Positions 16,139 through 24,120 of a stretch of DNA of 40,629 nt are shown here, one piece after another. This stretch comes from Desulfovibrionales bacterium. GTDB taxonomy: Bacteria > Desulfobacterota > Desulfovibrionia > Desulfovibrionales > Desulfovibrionaceae. The position numbers and the translations under genes are program-made. The number at the start of each line of letters is the position of its first letter. Positions within the stretch are counted from its first letter, which is position 1. The notes under the pieces were generated by a model that ran no database searches, had not been told where the DNA came from, and was given only the letters and a program-made list of their open reading frames with translations. The stretch spans positions 1 to 40,629 of the forward strand of contig JASGMV010000036.1 of the NCBI GenBank assembly GCA_030156255.1, in the 5' to 3' direction.

Positions 16139-17986
16139 ATGAACATAGCAAAAGAATTTGGCGGGCGATTGCGGGCTTTTCGAGCGGCTCGCGGGCTGAC
16201 GCAGCTGGAGCTCGGAGAGCGGCTTGGCGTTACGATGCAATATGTCGGGCAGTTGGAGCGCGGCGTATCCACGCCTTCTTTCAAATTGCTGCGCAAAATT
16301 TGCGACGTTTTGGCCGTCGCGCCGGCGGCGCTGTTTCTTTTCTCCGAAGGCGAAGCCTCGTCGTGCGAAGACGTCGAGTCTTTGTTTTCCCGGTCGTTGG
16401 CCGTCGAAAAGGGCGCGTGGCGGATGGAGCTTGCGACGGGGACGCTGGTCTTGGCGCCGAAGGCCGCCGCGATGCTGGGCGTCCCGGCGGGCGCGGCCGG
16501 GGAGGCGGGCCTGGCGGAGTTTCTGGCCCGCGTGCTTCCCCCGGACGCGTCCAGAGTCTCGCGAGCCTTCGCCGATTTGCGGGGTGGGCGGCCCATGGAC
16601 GACGTGGCGTTCCGGGTCGCGGGCGAAGCAGGGACCAGGCTGATGCTTATGGCGGCGGAGGTCGTGGAGGAGGACGCGCGTCGCGTCGCCTGGGGCTCGC
16701 TGATGGACCTGACGTCGTGGAGCCGCTTGGAGTCCGCGCTGCTGCGGAGCAAGAGCGAACTGGAGCACGGTATTCTGGATCGCTCCCTGAAGCTGGAGGA
16801 GTCCTCTCGCCGTTTGCAGGCGGAAACGGCCTCCCGGACGCTGATGGAGAAGAACTGGACGCTTTGTTGCCGGATGGTGGCGGCCGCCATGGACGGCATC
16901 GCCTGCGTGGACAGGCGCTACAACGTTCTCGCGGTGAATGCGGCCTGGGAGACGCTGGCCGGGTTGCCCAGAGGAAAGATTTTAGGCGGCTGCGTCGACA
17001 GCTTCATCAACGAAGAAGAGTTCGAAGAGCAAATCCGTCCGGCCCTCGACCTCGCCTTGGCCGGACAGGACGTGCGGCGCCAGGGCTGGTGCGAGACTCG
17101 GGGCCGGGGGCGGTTGGCGCTGGACTTGGCCTACTCGCCGTTCAGGGGCCGCGACGGCGAGGTGGAAGGCGTCATGCTCAGCGCCCGGGACGTGACCGAG
17201 TCCCGTTTGGCGCGCGAGGCGCTCGCCGTCAGTGAATCACGATTGCGCGAAGCCCAGCTCGTCGTCGGCGTCGGTTCTTTTTACCAGGCGTCGACCGGGG
17301 AGACGTACTGGTCCGATCAGATGTTCCGGATGCTCGGTTATCAGCCGGGGGAAGTTGCGCCGAGCCGCGAGCTGTTCCGGCGGTGCATCCATCCGGACGA
17401 TCTGGAGGAGGTGCTGCGCCTGGTGGAGGAGGGAGCGGCGAGCCGCAAACCCCTGGATGCCGTCTTCCGATACTTGAACAAAGCCGGCGAAGTTCGTTGG
17501 GCGAGGGTTTTGGCCAAGGTCGAGAGAGGGCCGTTGACCGGGGCGGGCCGCCTCCACGGGACGATGCGCGACGTGACCGGGCGGAAGCGGACCGAAGAAA
17601 TTTTGCGCCGGGACCGCGAGCGCATGGCCGCCTTGCTGAACAGTTCTCCCCATATCGTGGGCCTGCAGACGCAGGACTATACGATATCCTACTGCAACGA
17701 TCGGTTTCGGGCGGTCTTCGGCGCCCCTGAAGGACGGTTCTGCTATGAGATTTTTCATGGCGAGAGCAGCCCCTGCCAGCCCTGCCCCATGCACGACGCG
17801 CTGTCCTCCGGACGTTGCGCCTGCTGGAGCTGCAAGACGCCCGACAATCAGGTCTTTGAAGTGCATGTTCTGCCGTTTACGGATCCCGATGGACCGGGCA
17901 TGCTGCTGTTGTTGGGCGTCGACGTTACCGGGCGAATGGAGCGGGAGCCGGACGCGGCCGGCGTAGGGGCGCCGTCGAAGTCCTGA
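16139..17986 (+). CDS. XRE-HTH transcription regulator with multiple PAS domains
   Basis: The 615-aa protein begins with a Cro/C1-type HTH (about residues 6-62: LTQLELGERLGVTMQYVGQLERG). Four PAS-like regions follow: a divergent one at about 85-190, then about 245-360 (AMDGIACVDRRYNVLAVN), 378-485 (a PAS_3 fold ending MRDVTGRKR) and 490-605. The last carries cysteines as SPCQPCP and CACWSC, a pattern suited to a metal or redox cofactor. No kinase, sigma-54 or membrane part is present, so it is probably a one-component cytoplasmic sensor-regulator. A palindrome lies just upstream. The start at 16139 was chosen over an upstream in-frame ATG inside that operator region. Confidence 0.85.
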   Translation: MNIAKEFGGRLRAFRAARGLTQLELGERLGVTMQYVGQLERGVSTPSFKLLRKICDVLAVAPAALFLFSEGEASSCEDVESLFSRSLAVEKGAWRMELATGTLVLAPKAAAMLGVPAGAAGEAGLAEFLARVLPPDASRVSRAFADLRGGRPMDDVAFRVAGEAGTRLMLMAAEVVEEDARRVAWGSLMDLTSWSRLESALLRSKSELEHGILDRSLKLEESSRRLQAETASRTLMEKNWTLCCRMVAAAMDGIACVDRRYNVLAVNAAWETLAGLPRGKILGGCVDSFINEEEFEEQIRPALDLALAGQDVRRQGWCETRGRGRLALDLAYSPFRGRDGEVEGVMLSARDVTESRLAREALAVSESRLREAQLVVGVGSFYQASTGETYWSDQMFRMLGYQPGEVAPSRELFRRCIHPDDLEEVLRLVEEGAASRKPLDAVFRYLNKAGEVRWARVLAKVERGPLTGAGRLHGTMRDVTGRKRTEEILRRDRERMAALLNSSPHIVGLQTQDYTISYCNDRFRAVFGAPEGRFCYEIFHGESSPCQPCPMHDALSSGRCACWSCKTPDNQVFEVHVLPFTDPDGPGMLLLLGVDVTGRMEREPDAAGVGAPSKS

Positions 17987-18053
17987 AGCCCGTACGACAG
18001 GGCGAAGCTCCGGGAAAAAGACGGGAAGCCGGATGGCCGGCGAAGGCGAGCAA

Positions 18054-18090
18054 GCGCCAATGAAGCTCCGTCTGCCTTATGGCGTTTTTT
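18054..18090 (+). terminator. Probable terminator between convergent genes
   Basis: GCGCCA at 18054 can pair with TGGCGT ending about 18085, with AATGAAG/CTTAT adding imperfect pairs, and six T residues follow. It would end the XRE-PAS transcript and overlaps the last codons of the histidine kinase on the other strand. Confidence 0.5.
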
Positions 18091-20581
18091 CGAGCGGTCG
18101 GCACGGCAGCTCCAGATGAAATTCGCTGCCGTGGCCAAGCTCCGATTCGGCCCATATCCGTCCGTTGTAATGCTCCGCAATGCGTCTGCATATGGCCAGG
18201 CCGAGCCCTGACCCCTGGGCGCGTCCATTGCCCTGTTGCGACGAAACCCGGTGGAACTTGTCGAAAATCCGCTCCAGGTCTTCCTCGGGGATGCCGGGCC
18301 CGGAGTCGCTCACGGTGATCCTGAACATGCCGTCGGACTGGACCGATGCGCTGAGGCGCACGTCTCCTTGCCTGCTGAACTTGGCTGCGTTGTCCAGGAG
18401 ATTGATCAGCACCTGGAGCAGCCGATCCGGGTCGACGTAGAGCGTCTGCTCGGGAAGCGGCTTCTCGACGGAAAGGGAGAGGTCGGGATTTTCCTCGAAG
18501 GAGGTCTGCACCGCGTGAATGGCCTGCTCCACCGCCTCCGCCGCGGAGATGTCCGTATCGCGCCAGTCCATGCGGTCGGATTCGATGCGCGACAGGTCCA
18601 GAAAGTCGTTGATGAGCCGCGTGAGCCTTGCGCCTTCGCTCTGGATGATGTCCAGGTTGTCGCGGATGCGGTCGGCGTATTTGAGGAGTTTTTTATCGTT
18701 GTCGGTCAGGCTCCTGAAGCGGCGTTCGAAGTCGCGCCCCACAAGCTTGGCGAATCCCAGGACCGAGGTCAGAGGAGTGCGCAGGTCGTGGGAGACCGTG
18801 GCCAGCAAGGTCGATTTCAAGGCGTCCAGCTCCGTGAGCCGCAGGTTCGCCTGTTCAAGCTCCCGCGCTTTGTCGATCAGTTCTCGATTGCGCGCCTCCA
18901 CCAGGGATTCGAGATTTTGGTTGAGCCGGGCCAACTCCCGCAACGCGTTGTTACGCTCCGTAACGTCGCGGATCATGGCCAGAAGATAGTCGTAGCCGGC
19001 GGTTTGAATGACGGTCAGACTCTCCTCCGCATCGAAGTCCACGCCGTCGAAGCGGCGGTAGGTCCATTGGAAGAATTGCGGCTCCCCGTTGACGGCCAGT
19101 TGCAGATACTCGTGGGATTTTTTTTTCGTAGGCTCCCCGTCGGCCTGCAGCGGGGGAGAGAAATCCGAGGGCCGCATGCCGAGGATTTGCTTGGCGTTGC
19201 ACCGGAACATCGAGAGGGCGGCTTGGTTCGCGTCGATCACCTGGCCTTCGAGCGTCGTAAGGAAAATGGCGTCATGGGCCGATTCGAAGAGGGTGCGGTA
19301 TCGGCTTTCGCTCTCCCGCAACGCCTGCTCGGTCTGTCGGCGCTTCGTGACGTCCGTCAACGAGGCCACCCGGCTGCGCGAACCGGGAATCAGATCCACT
19401 TGGATTTGGACGTTTTTAACCTCGCCGTGGCGGTCTCGAAACCGAAATTCCCACTCCGTGGGAGGCGGCTCGGCCCAGATGTCGGTCTTGCGGTATAAAA
19501 AATCCGTGACCCTTTCCACATCCGAAGCGTCCACGAATTCGATCCAGCGTTTGACGCCTTCGACTTCACTGCGGCTATAGCCGCTGAGCATCTGAAATCG
19601 CGAGTTGCAGCGCTGGATAACGCCGCTTTTGTCCATGACGATGGTGGCGGTTCCGGTGTTTTCGAACAGCCCGCGATATTGATTTTCGCTGGCCTTGAGT
19701 TCCTGCAGTGCGCGCCGCTGCTCCGTGACGTCCGAGAACACCAGGACCGCTGCGACGATTTCTCCGGCGGCGTTCCGGATCGGGGCCGCATTGGCCGACA
19801 ACCATCGGTCTTCGTCTCCCGCGTCTTTCACCATGTACTCGACGTTGTGGCTGACGATTCCCTTGTTCAGCGCCAGGCGGTGGGGCGACTCTTCCGGGGA
19901 AAAGGGCGTTCCGTCGGGCTTGCGCAGATGCCGGCCGGCGAGGTGCTGCGCTACGGAGATATCGGAGAGGGGCGCAGGCTGGAGCTGGGATATTTTCGCC
20001 GCGGGGTTGGATATGAGGACGCGCTCGTCGCTGGCGTCGAAGACCAGCATGCCGGTCGGCGACTGCTCGATGGCCGCCTCCAGCAGGGCGCGCGTTTCGA
20101 ACAAGGCGTCCTCTGCGCGCCGGCGTTCGGTGACGTCCAGAATGTGCCCGATGACGCAGGCGCCTTCCATGGCGTCGTCCCGCAACGGCGTCCGGGTGAT
20201 GACGAATTTTCTCGTTGCGCCGTGCAGGTCCAGTTTGATTTCGACGACGTCGATCGGCGCGCCGTCCAGGACAAGCCGGTCGCGGCGCAGGTTGTCCTCG
20301 ACGAAGTCCGCGTTGGCCCAGGGGTAGTTGCTCAGTTCGTCGATGCGCTTGCCGAGCAACTCCTCCCTGGAGCCTCCGAAATGCTTGCAGGCGGCCCGGT
20401 TTAAATAGACGAACCTATGCTGTGCGTTCCGGACGAAAACAGGAGACAGCAAGCCGTCGGCGAGCTTCGCCAAAAACGGTTTGTCTTCGCGCAGCCGCAG
20501 AGCCTCTTCGAGCAGTTTGACTCGTTCGCGGGCGTGCTGGAGCTCGGACTTCAGGCCGTGTTGATCAGGCTTACAGCTCAT
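18077..20581 (-). CDS. Soluble multi-PAS sensor histidine kinase
   Basis: The 834-aa kinase has an N-terminal coiled coil (residues 8-32) and four PAS or PAC units at about 35-155, 160-290, 295-420 and 425-550. A second coiled coil, a HisKA domain with VSHDLRTPLTSVLGF (phospho-His near residue 598) and a HATPase_c domain follow (LINLLDNAAKFS, VSDSGPGIPEE, GSGLGLAICRRIAEHYNG). No membrane span or receiver is seen, so it senses a cytoplasmic cue. Its start lies 38 bases after the stop of the chemoreceptor gene on the same strand, suggesting co-expression. No response regulator is adjacent, so its partner is elsewhere. Confidence 0.92.
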   Translation of the reverse strand: MSCKPDQHGLKSELQHARERVKLLEEALRLREDKPFLAKLADGLLSPVFVRNAQHRFVYLNRAACKHFGGSREELLGKRIDELSNYPWANADFVEDNLRRDRLVLDGAPIDVVEIKLDLHGATRKFVITRTPLRDDAMEGACVIGHILDVTERRRAEDALFETRALLEAAIEQSPTGMLVFDASDERVLISNPAAKISQLQPAPLSDISVAQHLAGRHLRKPDGTPFSPEESPHRLALNKGIVSHNVEYMVKDAGDEDRWLSANAAPIRNAAGEIVAAVLVFSDVTEQRRALQELKASENQYRGLFENTGTATIVMDKSGVIQRCNSRFQMLSGYSRSEVEGVKRWIEFVDASDVERVTDFLYRKTDIWAEPPPTEWEFRFRDRHGEVKNVQIQVDLIPGSRSRVASLTDVTKRRQTEQALRESESRYRTLFESAHDAIFLTTLEGQVIDANQAALSMFRCNAKQILGMRPSDFSPPLQADGEPTKKKSHEYLQLAVNGEPQFFQWTYRRFDGVDFDAEESLTVIQTAGYDYLLAMIRDVTERNNALRELARLNQNLESLVEARNRELIDKARELEQANLRLTELDALKSTLLATVSHDLRTPLTSVLGFAKLVGRDFERRFRSLTDNDKKLLKYADRIRDNLDIIQSEGARLTRLINDFLDLSRIESDRMDWRDTDISAAEAVEQAIHAVQTSFEENPDLSLSVEKPLPEQTLYVDPDRLLQVLINLLDNAAKFSRQGDVRLSASVQSDGMFRITVSDSGPGIPEEDLERIFDKFHRVSSQQGNGRAQGSGLGLAICRRIAEHYNGRIWAESELGHGSEFHLELPCRPLEKTP

Positions 20582-20619
20582 GGCCTACCGGATTTCGGCC
20601 CATCGGGCCGGTTCAATAA

Positions 20620-22881
20620 TCAGGTGTCCAGAGTATTTTCCTTTTTCATTGTATCGATAAGTTGTTTGAGCCGCAAGGCCAGCTGCGCTAACTCCTCCTG
20701 AGCAATCGCCGATTCGTGCACGCCCGTGGCGATGCGCCCTGCGAGGTCGTCCATGTCTTCGATGGTTCTGGTGATTTCTTCCGAGGCCGCGGACTGTTCT
20801 TCCGCCGCCGTTGCGATGCTGCGCACCTGGTCCGCCGTGGACACGGAGATGGACAGAATCTCCTGCAAAGCGTTTCCGGAGTCGTCCGCGAGCGTGGTGG
20901 AGTCTTTCACCACCTCCACCACGCGGTCCGTGGCCGAGACGTTCAGCCGAGTGGTCTCCTGGATGGCGTGGATGGATTCTTCCACTTCCTTGGTCGCGTT
21001 GATGGTCTTTTCCGCCAGCTTGCGCACTTCGTCGGCCACCACGGCGAAGCCGCGTCCGGCTTCGCCGGCGCGGGCCGCTTCGATGGCCGCGTTCAAGGCG
21101 AGCAGGTTGGTTTGGTCGGCGATGTCGTTGATAACGCCCAGGATTTTTCCGATGGCCTCGGCCTGGCGGTCGAGGTCCGTCATGTTGTTTTTAAGGTTGC
21201 TGGTGATTTCCTGCACCTGGCTGATGGCGCGCACGACCTCGGTCACCACCTCGGAGCCGAGCTGCGCCTTTTGTTGGGTCGCATCGGCGTTCTCGGCGGC
21301 CATGGAGGCGTTGCGGGCGACTTCGAGCACCGTGGCGTTCATTTCCTCCATGGCTGTGGCTGTTTCGGCCAAGCGGCGTTTTTGGTCCGAAGCGCCCTTG
21401 TTGATCTCGGCGCCTTGAGACGAAAGCGATTCCGAAGCCGTGGACAGGGAGGCCACGATATCGTCCATGGTGGAGGCGGCCGCGAGCATGCCTTCGCTTT
21501 TCGCGCGCTCGGCCTGCTTCTGGGCGGCTTCCGCCCGGGCCGCGGCCTCCTGGGCGCGCTCGGATTCTCTTCGGGCCTCTCCGCTCATGTGCTCCGCCTC
21601 GTCCATTTTGGTCTTCAGGCTGGCGACCATGGTTTGCACGGAGTCTTTGAGATGCAGCAGCTCGCCCTTGAACCTGCCGCTGATTTGGGTCGCAAGGTCC
21701 CCTCCGGCCACCTTGACGGAATAGGAGACCAGTGAATTCAGCGGCGTCATGATCGACCGCCGGATGAACAACACAATCAGGACCACGGCCGCAAGGGCGA
21801 TGGCCGTCATGATGATCGCAGCCCGCTTCATCAATCCGTCAACTTCGTCGTTGAAGGACTTTTGCTCCGCCAGGACGGAGGCGTCCACCTCATCCATGTA
21901 GACGCCCATGCCGACGACCCATCCCCAAGGTTTGAAGAGTTTCACAAAAGACAACTTGGGCGCAACCACGTCCGTTCCAGGCTTCTTTTTCCAGTATTCT
22001 ACAAATCCTTGGCCGCTTTCTTTGCAGACTTGAACGATCTCCCGGTAGAAATGCTTGCCCTTTGCATCCTGGACGCCCCCGAGGAGCATCCCATCGTTGT
22101 CCGGTTCGAGGGGATGCATGACCATGCGGGGCTCCAGGCTGTTGATCCAGAAATAATTGTTGTCGCGCAGCCGGATGGAGGCGATTTGCGCCAGAGCGTC
22201 CTGCTTCAGCTTTTCGGTGACGTCTTCGATCCAGGTCCCGGCCCCCAAAATCCATCCCAGCTCGGGAATCATGATGGCGTAGGAGACCTTCGGCTTGGCT
22301 TCGGTTTCTCCGGGTTTGGGCCACTCGTAGTCCACAACGCCCCTGCCGTTTTGCTTGCAGATCTTGGCTATTTCCACGAAGAGTTTTTTGCCGGTCGGGT
22401 CGGTGTAGTCTTGAAGGTTTTCGCCGTCCAAGGCCGGGTTGGTGGGGTGCATGATCATGGCCGGCGTCGCGTCTTGAATCCATATGTAGTTCCCTCCGTC
22501 GAACCGGAAGGCGGCCACCATCTCCTTCAACGCTTGATTCAGCGCTTCCGGCGGCATTTCGTTCTCATAGCGCGCTTTGAAATCCCGAAGCTGCGAAGCG
22601 AGCCCTTCCAGCAAAGTGGACAGGTCTTCGGCCGTCTTTTGCTTGATGGACGCTACATCCTGCGATTGGCGATAATGCTCTTGCACGGTGCTGTAGGCGG
22701 TCTCGACCAGATCCTCAAGCGAGGCGCGCTCCCTGCCGTAGATGGACTTGCGGCTCTCTTCCGAACGTTGCTGCGACAGGGCGTTCAGTTCGTAGGAAAT
22801 GTAGAAGTCGAAGAACAGCCCCTCCAGCGCCAGCGCCAAGGCGACGAAGATGATGAGTTTGATGATAACGGACTGTTTCAT
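20620..22881 (-). CDS. Methyl-accepting chemotaxis protein with two Cache modules
   Basis: The 753-aa receptor has a first membrane helix at about residues 7-28, a periplasmic region with two Cache units marked by [18 protein letters not shown] and [17 protein letters not shown], and a second membrane helix near 355-375. A HAMP domain, a long Ala/Glu coiled coil and the conserved signalling hairpin ([20 protein letters not shown] and [18 protein letters not shown]) complete it. It should relay a small-molecule signal to CheA/CheW. Such Cache units often bind carboxylates, but the ligand is not predictable. GGAGTGAG precedes the ATG. There is no CheB/CheR pentapeptide at the C-terminus. Confidence 0.95.
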   Translation of the reverse strand: MKQSVIIKLIIFVALALALEGLFFDFYISYELNALSQQRSEESRKSIYGRERASLEDLVETAYSTVQEHYRQSQDVASIKQKTAEDLSTLLEGLASQLRDFKARYENEMPPEALNQALKEMVAAFRFDGGNYIWIQDATPAMIMHPTNPALDGENLQDYTDPTGKKLFVEIAKICKQNGRGVVDYEWPKPGETEAKPKVSYAIMIPELGWILGAGTWIEDVTEKLKQDALAQIASIRLRDNNYFWINSLEPRMVMHPLEPDNDGMLLGGVQDAKGKHFYREIVQVCKESGQGFVEYWKKKPGTDVVAPKLSFVKLFKPWGWVVGMGVYMDEVDASVLAEQKSFNDEVDGLMKRAAIIMTAIALAAVVLIVLFIRRSIMTPLNSLVSYSVKVAGGDLATQISGRFKGELLHLKDSVQTMVASLKTKMDEAEHMSGEARRESERAQEAAARAEAAQKQAERAKSEGMLAAASTMDDIVASLSTASESLSSQGAEINKGASDQKRRLAETATAMEEMNATVLEVARNASMAAENADATQQKAQLGSEVVTEVVRAISQVQEITSNLKNNMTDLDRQAEAIGKILGVINDIADQTNLLALNAAIEAARAGEAGRGFAVVADEVRKLAEKTINATKEVEESIHAIQETTRLNVSATDRVVEVVKDSTTLADDSGNALQEILSISVSTADQVRSIATAAEEQSAASEEITRTIEDMDDLAGRIATGVHESAIAQEELAQLALRLKQLIDTMKKENTLDT

Positions 22882-23036
22882 GGCTCACTCCTTGTTGCGT
22901 CCCGCTCTCGTGCGTTTTGCTTCGCAGAAGGCGCAGCGCCCGGTTTCTCGGTTTTCGCGGGCGCGGCTTTGGGAAGATTTAAGCCGTCGGTTCGACTGCG
23001 TTGGTTATGGTTGCGCTCACTATATTAAATTTGGCG

Positions 23037-23064
23037 TAAGTACATACATTTTTTTAAGCGTCAA
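23037..23064 (-). promoter_or_regulatory. Candidate promoter for the chemoreceptor gene
   Basis: Reading leftward: TTGACG (23059-23064), a 16-base spacer and TACTTA (23037-23042). The -10 match is fair only. It would give a leader of about 150 bases before the receptor ATG, and no flagellar sigma-28 box is evident. Confidence 0.4.
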
Positions 23065-23103
23065 CGGGTCAACAGAGGCCTTTCTCCGATGCTAACGAAA
23101 AGA

Positions 23104-23790
23104 TCAATCCAGAAAATTCAGGTCATCTTCGGTCTCAAGGTAATGAAAAAAGTCGCTCAAGGCGGCGATGGAGAGGCATTTGCGGACCGGAGCGCTCGCC
23201 CTGAACAGATGCATGGACTTGCCGTACGTAGCGAGTTGGGTGTTCCAATGGACCAGGACGCCCAAGCCCGAGGAATCCATCCGATGGACGCGGGAAAGGT
23301 CGAGGACCACGTTGGCCACGGGAGCCTTGACCATGAGGGGCGTCATCTCGCGCTTGAGGTTCTGGCTTTGCTCAAGCGTCATCTCGGAAGGCAGGTAGAC
23401 CATGGCCCTGTTGTCGTCGACGTCCAAGCCCGGCGCGCCATCCTCTTCCGTTTCCACGGGCTGCGCATTCGGGGCCAGCGTCTTCTTGATCGCAAAGTGC
23501 TCCAGGTCCTTTTGGGAGAGCCTGCCGATGCGGCGGTCGACCTCCCTGCCGTCCTGGAACAAGATGAAGGTCGGGGTGCCGGCTACCTGATAAGACTGGC
23601 GCAGAACTCCCAAACAATCCTCTTCGGCCAGATAAAAGTCCACCTCGCCTTTCAATCCGGCCTCGGCCTCCTCCAGGTCGCGCACTTGCCGGAGCAGGTC
23701 CGCTCCGGGCTCCAGGCATGCAAGGACCGTGAGGCCGCCGTCTTCCCGGAACGGCCGAGCGCATTCGCGAGGCGCTAGTTTTCTTAGCAT
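23104..23790 (-). CDS. Thioredoxin-fold/STAS fusion protein
   Basis: The 228-aa protein combines two folds. Residues about 18-105 look like thioredoxin, with the cis-Pro segment AGTPTFILFQDGREVDRRIG, but the usual WCxxC is absent (the site reads VLACLEPGADLL), so it is probably not an oxidoreductase. Residues about 125-228 form a STAS domain like anti-sigma-factor antagonists, with LDLSRVHRMDSSGLGVLV, where Ser173 or Ser174 would be the phospho-site. The start at 23790 has GGGAGGAAG directly before it; a longer frame to 23856 lacks this. It lies upstream of the chemoreceptor on the same strand. Partner kinase or phosphatase is unknown. Confidence 0.8.
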   Translation of the reverse strand: MLRKLAPRECARPFREDGGLTVLACLEPGADLLRQVRDLEEAEAGLKGEVDFYLAEEDCLGVLRQSYQVAGTPTFILFQDGREVDRRIGRLSQKDLEHFAIKKTLAPNAQPVETEEDGAPGLDVDDNRAMVYLPSEMTLEQSQNLKREMTPLMVKAPVANVVLDLSRVHRMDSSGLGVLVHWNTQLATYGKSMHLFRASAPVRKCLSIAALSDFFHYLETEDDLNFLD

Positions 23791-24120
23791 TGCTTCCTCC
23801 CGAGAAACAGCATCCGCGGCATTTTTCCCGCTTTCGCCAGAAATTGCCATCATCATGGCAAACCGGCGAACCAGGGCCTATGATTTTCGCGCTTGAAAAT
23901 TACAAAACCTGTCATCCCGGACTGTTCCGGCAAGATCGCACGGTTTGGGCCCGGGACGGAGCGCGCGCCCAGGTAGCGCCTCTTTCTTGCATTATATACG
24001 AATACCGGGCGTCATACTATTCGCCCGGAGGGGCGCTGCGGAAGCCGTCGCGGGTTTCACCGCATGTCTTGCGTTTTCAAGGGGTTCCTCCTCTGGCGCT
24101 GCTCGCTTGCTGCGCAAACC
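23791..24120. other. Intergenic region upstream of the STAS fusion gene
   Basis: This stretch of about 330 bases has no supported gene. It holds a perfect 7-bp inverted repeat TTGCCAT/ATGGCAA (23844-23861, 4-base centre), a minus-strand TATAAT box (23991-23996) and a second 7-bp repeat CCGGGCG/CGCCCGG (24005-24028, 10-base centre). These could form the control region of the STAS gene, with a leader of about 190 bases. No good -35 box accompanies the -10. Confidence 0.45.

Noticed and set aside
23791-23856. A longer start for the Trx-STAS protein
   Set aside because: The upstream ATGs lack a ribosome site and cover the TTGCCAT/ATGGCAA palindrome, while 23790 has GGGAGGAAG.
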